From contig NW_022985077.1 in NCBI RefSeq assembly GCF_010015585.1, positions 376,921 through 440,920 of the forward strand: a DNA stretch of 64,000 nucleotides. The letters run 5' to 3'. How positions within the stretch are numbered: the stretch's first letter is position 1; every line of letters starts with the position of its first letter. Positions 56,872-64,000 of the stretch are shown one piece after another. A model generated the notes under the pieces. The model was not told the DNA's origin. It did no database searches and saw only the letters and a program-made list of their open reading frames with translations. Position numbers and translations under genes: made by a program. The DNA comes from Eremomyces bilateralis CBS 781.70 (taxonomy: Eukaryota > Ascomycota > Dothideomycetes > Eremomycetales > Eremomycetaceae).

Positions 56872-59178
56872 ATGTTAGGAGCTACCCGTCGCTGGTTCAA
56901 GCGCAATCGCGCGAACCTCGCCATCGGCGCTGGCGTGCTCGGCGCAGGTTATCTAGCCGGGCAATATGTCGTATCCAAACTCATGGAGGCGAGACAGCGG
57001 ATGAGCGATGACCGGATCGCCAAGGAGAAGTGCGTTCTCCCATATCTACTCTCCCGTAGTGATGATCGTGGAGTGCACTCGGTCTAACATCCATCCCAGC
57101 CTTCGAAGACGTTTCCAGCAAAACCAGGAAGACTGCTCCTTCACAGTCCTCGCCATCCTCCCCACCGCTACCGAAAACATCCTGGAAGCGCTCCCCGTCG
57201 AAGACACGCTCGCGGAGTTGCAGAAGCAGAAATCGGAGCGCATCGCGAGAAGCGGCGCGGGATCCGAGGCGGCGTCGTCGGTTGGGATCCTATCCGGGCC
57301 GGGCAGTACGACGGATGATGATGCGCGAGGAAGCCTGCCGTCTGGGAGCGAGAGCTTCATGCATACCAGCCAGCTGGAGCAGAGCATAGGGGACGGTGTG
57401 GAGGGGCGGGAAATCCCGCCGCAGCCGCTGAGGTCGAAGAAGAGCAAGTTGCAGCTGTGGGGGGACATGAAAGTAAACTGTAAGATTCCGTCACTGGATA
57501 TGGAAGGGAGAGAAAACTAATTTGCTGTGTACAGCGATTGCTAGATCATTTACTCTCCTCTATACTCTGGCGCTTTTGACGCTTCTAACGCGGATTCAAT
57601 TGAACCTGCTCGGAAGGAGAAACTACCTTGCCAGCGTGGTATCGCTAGCCGCTCCTCAACGACCAGAACCGCGGATTACACTCGAAGACAACGATGACGA
57701 CAATTTCGAGCGGGCATATGGCAACGACTTCGAGACCAACCGAAAATACCTATCGTTCAGCTGGTGGCTGCTGCATAAAGGATGCAAGGATCTCATGGAA
57801 ACGGTCATTTCCGCCGTGACCGAGGTCTTCGGACCTGTCAACCTAAGAGAAGACATCACATTGCAAAAACTGTCCGAATTGACCATCGAAGTCCGGAAGA
57901 AGGTTGAGGGTGCCACCGAGGAAGAAAGAAGGTATGCAACTCTCATCACCACAATCCGAACCTTGACTAACCCCCCCTAGAACCAAAAAATGGCTCCCCT
58001 TTCTCCTCCCCCCACCCTCCCACGAAGCCTACCTCCTCCACGAGTCCGGGATGATCTCCCCCTCCTCCTCCCCCACTACCACTGCTTCCACCCCCCTCAT
58101 CTCCCCCTCCCTCCGCCGCCTCCTCGACGAAACCTCCGACCTCATCGACTCCCCCCCTTTCTCCTCTGTCCTCACCCAACTCCTCGACGCCGGCTTCACC
58201 CACCTCACCCACAACAAAATCGCTCCCCAAGCCTTCCGCATCCCCCCCGTCTCCGCCTCCGCCGAGCGCATCGTCGAGCTCGTCGACCCCGCCAACGCGA
58301 AGACCAAGATCGCAAGCACCTTGCCCGTCTACCTGCGGCAGGCGCACGCCATCGGCGCGGGCGATGTCGGCGGCGTCGGTGCGGATCAGGGTCTCGGGCT
58401 TGCGGGCGCGTTGACCGGGGTGAGTGAGGCGGGGACGCAGGCGCCCGGGTCAAATGAGTATTTGGCGGCGATGGAGGCGGTGCGCGAGTTGGAGGCGTTC
58501 GCAGCGGTGGTGTATTCGTCGAACTTCGAGTATGAGGTAGCGGAGGCGGCGCCGGAGGGGGATGTGGTTGGACGGGTGGAGAGGTTGGAGGTGCCCGGTG
58601 GGGTGGAGAGTCGGCCGAGTACGGCGGGGACGGGGATTTGGGGGATGGTTGGAGGTGGTGTTGGGGATGAGAGGAGGGGAGAGGTGGAGGAGATTGTGGA
58701 AGTGGAACCGGAGGAGGTGGTGGGTGGAGAGGAGAGTATGGTGGGTGCGGAGAGTGGGTTTGAGGCGGCGTGGGGGAAGGCGACGATGGCGAGCGAGGAA
58801 GTGATCCCGTTGGCGAAGGAAGAAGCACTGGTGGCGAAGGAGGAAGAGGTGCCAGTCCTAGTTGAGAAGGAGGTGGGACCTGAGGTCGTGGAGAAGCCTG
58901 AAGAGGTGGAGCCTGAGGTCGTGGAGCAGCCTGAGGAAGTGGAACCAGAGATCGTGGCCAAGCCTCAGGTGGAACCTGAAGTCGTGACCAAACCAGAGGA
59001 GTTAGAACCTGAGGTCGTGACCAAGCCGGAAGAGGTGGAACAGGAGGTCAAGAACGTGGAGCCAGTGGTTGTGGACAAGGAGGAGGAGACGGAGAGGGAA
59101 GTGCACGTGGTGGATAAACACGACGCGGGTAAGGAGGAACAGGAGGTGAAAGTGGAAGGTATCGAAGGCAAGCAGTAA
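56872..59178 (+). CDS. pex3: Peroxin Pex3 with a long repetitive acidic C-terminal extension
   Basis: Pex3 is the peroxisomal membrane anchor for Pex19 and needed for membrane-protein insertion. Exons 56872-57029, 57100-57479, 57535-57931 and 57981-59178 give 710 residues. The start LGATRRWFKRNRANLAIGAG with GYLAGQYVVSKLMEARQRM is the conserved Pex3 membrane anchor. NLRRRFQQNQEDCSFTVLAI, LYTLALLTLLTRIQLNLLGR, NYLASVVSLA and SFSWWLLHKGCKDLMETVIS are family signatures. The fold ends at VRELEAFAAVVYSSNFEYEV (about residue 500). Beyond that about 205 residues are added: an acidic region and then about seven degenerate units like EPEVVTKPEE (residues about 604-685), ending EGIEGKQ. This tail is in frame and uninterrupted but unlike ordinary fungal Pex3, which stops near 500. 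Its function is unknown. Confidence 0.93.
58858..59100 (+). repeat. Coding repeat in PEX3 tail (about 10-11-residue units)
   Basis: In frame, units read GPEVVEKPEEV, EPEVVEQPEEV, EPEIVAKPQV, EPEVVTKPEEL, EPEVVTKPEEV, EQEVKNV and EPVVVDKEEE. The DNA period is about 30-33 bp, consistent with slippage-prone expansion. Confidence 0.85.
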
Positions 59179-60059
59179 AGAGTGATGACCTCCTTTTTCC
59201 GATTCCTAGCTCGAAGTAAACTTGAGGGATATCTATCGACGATATCTATCTACGAGTCACTCCACGGTTTAGCCAGTGGATTGGCTCTAGGGCTATATCC
59301 GACTCCTCTGTTGACTACACTTGTATCATAGACACCATACAACTATACTACTGGCAGACCTTTGCTTGATTTGTTACTTTTCCTTGAACTATTTCCTCCA
59401 TCCCATCTGAATACTACCACAGGGACGGGCTCTTGGTAGGAAGATGAATTGAGATGGATGGTCACGTGGAAGAGACGTTCATCTGGAAAGGCACGCGATT
59501 CATCTTCACATGTGAATTTGCATTTCTCGAGGTGCGACCACAACATGAGACAAGTAAGACAAATGACCCACCACGTGACAGATTTTCCCCAGTGACGTCG
59601 GCATCGGATTCGGGTTCGACGTCTCCCGCCCTAGAAAACTTACCTCGGGATCTCTTGCACGCCCACTATCCCTCCCAAACAACTAACAGCCGCTATTATC
59701 TACCTTAGCACCTAGCATCGCGGAATACCCACTGCGGTACTCGGAATTGGTTGTTGCGCGGTTCTGGCCTCTGGTTAATCACGAGCTCAATCAATCCGCT
59801 TAGCCTACTTCCATCGGATCACCGACCATCCCCGAGACTCTCAGCACAGGCATTTGGCACAGGCATATGTATTAAACCTCGATAGCTCGGGTGTCCGGTT
59901 GTTTCTCTCCCCATTTGAATCAACTTCCTCCTTTTCGCATCAACCTTTTAGCTCCTCACTCCTCCATCATCGTCCTCCTCCTTCATCCCTTTCATTGTGA
60001 GCTCGGTGTTCTGGGCTACAACTTTTGGTTGAATCCAGTATACTTCCACATCCCACATC
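59179..60059. promoter_or_regulatory. PEX3 3' end and FOX2 promoter
   Basis: 881 bp between same-strand genes. The FOX2 side holds CACGTG at 59463-59468 and 59572-59577, CCTCGG at 59643-59648 and a pyrimidine-rich stretch just before the ATG. CCTCGG is the FarA/FarB core; a role in fatty-acid induction is inferred. Confidence 0.5.
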
Positions 60060-63005
60060 ATGGCTGATCAGCTGAGGTATGACGGCCAGACCGTCGTCGT
60101 TACGGGCGCCGGTGGTGGCCTCGGAAAGGCGTACGCCACCTTCTTCGGCTCAAGGGGCGCAAATGTCGTCGTGAACGATCTGGGCGGCACGTTCAAGGGT
60201 GAGGGCGCCTCAAACAAGGTACGTCCGGAGTCTCGTCTCCATCCCGCATTCCAGACAGGATGGGTCGGTACATGACATGTGACGAGTAGCGGACTGACCG
60301 GGTTTTGTGTATAGGCTGCCGATGTCGTTGTTGATGAGATCAAGGCGGCGGGCGGAAAGGCCGTCGCCAACTACGACAGCGTCGAGTTCGGAGAGAAGAT
60401 CATCGATACTGCCATTCAGGCGTTCGGCAGGATAGACATCCTGATTAACAACGCTGGTATCTTGCGAGATATCAGCTTTAAGAATATCAAGGATGAGGAT
60501 TGGGATCTGATTATGAAGGTCCATGTAACTGGTTCATACAAGGTACGTGGCACTCTAGAGATAGATGGACGAAAAACAGCGGAAACTAATGTCCACTCAA
60601 TAGTGTGCTCATGCCGCGTGGCCCCATTTCAGGAAACAGAAGTATGGCCGCATCATCAACACTGCGTCCGCCGCCGGTCTCTTCGGCAACTTCGGACAGA
60701 CCAACTACTCGGCGGCTAAACTCGCCATGGTCGGTTTCACCGAAACCCTCGCCAAGGAGGGCTTCAAATATAACATCTTTGCCAACGTCATCGCCCCGAT
60801 TGCCGCATCCCGCATGACCGAGACCGTCATGCCCCCAGAGGTCCTCGCGGTCCTCAAACCCAAATGGGTTGTTCCCCTTGTCGCCAACCTCGTCCACTCC
60901 TCCAACAAGACCGAAACTGGCAGCATCTTCGAGGTTGGCGGTGGCCACATGGCCAAGATCCGCTGGGAGCGCTCCAAAGGTTTGCTCCTGAAGGCCGACC
61001 CAGAGACGTACACTCCTGAGTCCATCCTGAAGAAATGGGATCAAGTCAACGATTTCAGCCAGGCCGACCATCCGCAGGGCCCCGCCAACTTCTTGGAGCT
61101 GCTCGAGAATGCGCAGAAGCTGCCGCCGAACGAGCAGGGCCCTAAGGTGGACCTGAAGGGTAAGGTCGTCCTCGTCACCGGAGGTGGTGCCGGTCTTGGT
61201 CGCGCATACTGCTTGCTCTTCGCCAAATATGGCGCTAGGATCGTCGTCAATGACCTCGTCAATCCAGACGATGTCGTCAAGGAGATTCGCGCTCTGGGCG
61301 GCGAGGCTGTCCCCAACAAGGCGAACGTCGAAGACGGCCCCGCGGTCGTCAAGTCCGCCATCGAAGCTTACGGCCGCATTGATGTCCTCATCAACAACGC
61401 CGGCATCCTGCGCGACAAGGCATTCACAAACATGGACGACAACCTGTGGAACCCGATCATGAACGTGCATCTGCGCGGCACCTACTCTGTCAGCAAGGCC
61501 GCCTGGCCCCACATGCTGAAGCAGAAATACGGCCGCATCATCAACACCACCAGCACGTCCGGCATCTACGGCAACTTCGGGCAGAGCAACTACGCCGCCG
61601 CGAAGTGCGGTATTCTCGGCTTCTCCCGCGCCCTTGCCCGTGAGGGTGCGAAGTATAACATCTTCGTCAACACCGTCGCCCCTAACGCCGGCACCCAGCT
61701 CACCGCCACCGTCATGCCAGAGGAGATGGTCCAGGCGTTCAAGCCCGACTACGTTGCGCCGATGGTCGCGTTGCTGTGCAGTGACGTGTGCCCCGAGCCG
61801 ACCGGCAAGCTGTACGAGATCGGCAGTGGCTGGCAGGCGCAAACCCGCTGGCAGCGGACCGGAGGACACGCGTTCCCTATCGACGTGGAGCTGACTCCCG
61901 AGGAGGTGTTGAAGTTCTGGAAGCCGATCGTCACATTTGACGAACGTGCGGATAACCCGGATGACCAGCAGTCGGGCTTGGCCAGCATCATGGCGAACAT
62001 GTCGAATAAGACGAAGGGTGACAGCGGCGAGAGCGAGACCAATGAGTATCTGGAGGCGCAGAAGAACGCTTTGTCCGCGAAGGCTGAGGGAACTCCGTTC
62101 GATTACGAGCAGAAGGATGTCATCCTCTATAGTAAGTTGCTACATACCCGCCACCCATACCCCATCTCTCCTCTCCCTCAACCGTTTTATATCTGTATAC
62201 TAATTTCTCACCTCCAGACCTCGGAATCGGCGCCAAGCGCGACGACCTCCCGCTCATCTACGAAAACAACGACAACTTCCAAGTCGTTCCCACCTTCGGC
62301 GTCATTCCCCCTTTCAACGCCGTCTCCCCCTTCAGCATCGGAGACCTCGTCCCCAACTTCTCCCCCATGATGCTCCTCCACGGCGAACAGTTCCTCGAAA
62401 TCCGCCAATTCCCCATCCCCACCGAAGCCAACCTCGTCTGTTACCCCAATCTCGTCGAGGTCGTCGATAAGGGCAACGCCGGCGTCGTTGTCTCTGGCTC
62501 CACCACCAAGGACAAGCGCACCGGTAAAGACGTCTTCTACAACGAAAGCACCGTCTTCATCCGCGGCGCCGGTGGCTTCAACGGCGCCAAGAAGGGCCGC
62601 GACCGCGGCCCCGCCACCGCCGCCAACAAGCCCCCCGCCCGCCCCGCTGACAAGGTCGTCACCGAAAAGACCACCGAGGAGCAAGCGGCGCTCTACCGCC
62701 TCTCGGGCGACTACAACCCGCTGCATGTGGACCCCGAGTTTAGCAAAGTCGGCGGGTTCAAGGTGCCGATCCTCCACGGGCTATGCTTCTTCGGGATCAG
62801 CGGGAAGCATATCCTGCAGACGTACGGACCGTTTAAGAACATCAAGGTGCGGTTTGCCGGGTCAGTGTTGCCTGGGCAGACGCTGCGCACGGAGATGTGG
62901 AAGCAGGGTGGGAAGGTGGTGTTCCAGACGACGGTGGTGGAGACGGGGAAGCTGTGCATTTCGGCGGCGGGAGCAGAGTTGCTTGGGGGACAGGGGAAGT
63001 TGTAA
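60060..63005 (+). CDS. fox2: Peroxisomal multifunctional beta-oxidation enzyme Fox2 (MFE-2)
   Basis: Fox2 hydrates trans-2-enoyl-CoA and oxidises the (3R)-hydroxyacyl-CoA in peroxisomal beta-oxidation. Exons 60060-60218, 60315-60542, 60604-62131 and 62218-63005 give 900 residues. Two short-chain dehydrogenase domains are present: the first with [12 protein letters not shown] (about 15), NNAGILRD and NYSAAK (about 162); the second with [11 protein letters not shown] (about 320), NNAGILRD and NYAAAK (about 457). The C-terminal hot-dog hydratase 2 domain carries [16 protein letters not shown] (about 800) and ILHGLCFFG. This is the standard two-SDR fungal layout. The protein ends QGKL, a weak PTS1-like tripeptide instead of SKL or AKL. 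The promoter has a CCTCGG hexamer. Confidence 0.97.
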
Positions 63006-64000
63006 GTGGGTACGGATCAGAGGATCCGGTGGGCGTTAAGTGAAGACGGACGTCCATGTACCATGGAGATGAGACACGCGCAGGAAAGCGGTTCCGGTTG
63101 TACTCTTATTGGTCGAACATCTATCTTGGGCATATATGTGGTTTTTGAGCCAGCTTTGCCGTCTTTCTGTTAGCTTGTAAAAAGTTGCACACTTCTTTCC
63201 TCCAATCTACCGTTTATTTCTACATGCCTGTGTCGTCATTCGTGATGTGTCTCAACTCTTCTTAGCGCAAGTCCATGCTTCGATGTCATGAACCGCGTCT
63301 GCTAGTCGCCCAACCACTATGGCACTTGGTGGGAGGGCTGGGATATGGGACTGGAGATTGGAAAGAGGCAGTTATCGTGGCAATGGGCCAAACACGGAAT
63401 TGAGGAAGCAACGTAAGGGTGCTCGACTTCGTGCCAGAATCGAAATGGAGAGTGCCGACGCGACAATGCTGACGCCTCGCATACCGCTGAGAATGTCCCT
63501 GGCGCTACCTAGGCGTAGATAGGTGCGAGTTGCCCGTTAAGTTTGGGATATGCGGAGTCATCGACTGGTAGGTATATCCGGAGTCCATCCCCGCGTGTCT
63601 GTCCAATAGTGCTGGTAGGACACATATCTCTACAGCTGCGAATAGGCACACTACCATGGAGGGATGAGCTATCTCCCCCATATCCCTGGCAGTGGTAGGG
63701 GGTTGAGATCGGTCAAACCTTTAAGGGCCACCGGTTCACCGGCTCCCCGACAGTAACGAACAGCAGCCTGTAGAAAAAAAAAAATTTAGTTGGATCTTCC
63801 AAATTGCGCAATGTTCTCGATCTACTACACAAGTGTGAATGTGTAGATGTATCTTGCATGCCCATTTTTTACAACCGTCCGTACCGTCCCGAATCGCTCC
63901 GCGGCGAGTGGTTCCACCCCATAGAAGACCGGAGAGTCCTCCGTCGTCAGATCCGGCCGCTTCATTTGAAAGCAACCAAGGCGATGATACTCCCTGGCGG
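63006..64000. other. Right-end region downstream of FOX2, no gene seen
   Basis: About 1 kb to the window end. It has only short ORFs without homology and an A-rich run at 63775-63785. No terminator consensus, repeat or RNA gene is recognised. Confidence 0.45.

Noticed and set aside
60586-61869. 427-residue open frame on the minus strand inside FOX2
   Set aside because: It is the complement of a conserved coding exon with biased third positions; no motif of its own and it overlaps both SDR domains.
63775-63785. Poly-A run near the right edge as a retrotransposon tail
   Set aside because: No LINE or SINE sequence precedes it on either strand and no target-site duplication is evident.
1-64000. 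CRISPR arrays, tRNA or rRNA genes
   Set aside because: No regularly spaced repeats, no tRNA-like A/B boxes I could confirm and no rRNA segment seen by eye; a covariance-model scan (tRNAscan/Rfam) would be decisive for small RNAs.

Overview
The window is nuclear DNA from a filamentous ascomycete, probably a eurotiomycete. Its genes have short (about 45-90 nt) introns with GTATGT/GTAAGT-like donors and CTAAC/CTGAC branch points. Gene density is high, often with head-to-head pairs, and the gene set is typical of mould chromosomes. No rRNA, tRNA, CRISPR array or prokaryotic signal was seen. Two assembly gaps are present (35329-35513 and 51931-51940).

Layout. The left edge holds the tail of a TPR protein, followed by about 2.9 kb without a convincing gene. 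Then come a Mei2-like RNA-binding protein (-), exocyst SEC15 (+), ribosomal protein eL28 (-), a DUF2015/UPF0357 small protein (+), SF3B4/Hsh49 (-), TOM7 (+) and cyclin H/CCL1 (-). From 17.7 to 22.7 kb a divergent pair encodes an AtuA-family (DUF1446) protein and a family III CoA-transferase. The middle carries a SUR1-type MIPC synthase subunit (-), KIN17 (-), a division 1 chitin synthase (+), an uncharacterised 2EXR/F-box-like protein (-), a doubtful small membrane protein (-), an NTA1-like amidase (-) and a COQ8-type kinase-like protein (+, broken by an assembly gap). A LINE tail and an NLR-type WD40 scrap lie at 37.2-37.8 kb.

The right half holds a SARAF homologue (+), YOP1 (-, with a 9-nt exon), an RFX transcription factor (+), acetoacetyl-CoA synthetase (-), a lectin-like type II membrane protein (+), an anion/cation-symporter-type MFS permease (+, with a duplicated 3' end), ATG101 (-), PEX3 (+, with a long repetitive acidic tail) and the peroxisomal multifunctional enzyme FOX2 (+).

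Functional links. Most genes are unrelated housekeeping genes. A loose theme of acyl-CoA and peroxisome metabolism joins AtuA/CoA-transferase, acetoacetyl-CoA synthetase, PEX3 and FOX2; all four upstream regions carry a CCTCGG hexamer, the known core of fungal FarA/FarB sites, but chance is not excluded. The most interesting items are the AtuA/CoA-transferase pair as a possible undescribed fungal catabolic module, the PEX3 C-terminal extension, the YOP1 micro-exon and the GC-AG intron of the eL28 gene. Splice junctions were set by eye from consensus signals, reading frame and family sequence; nearly all models close in frame.
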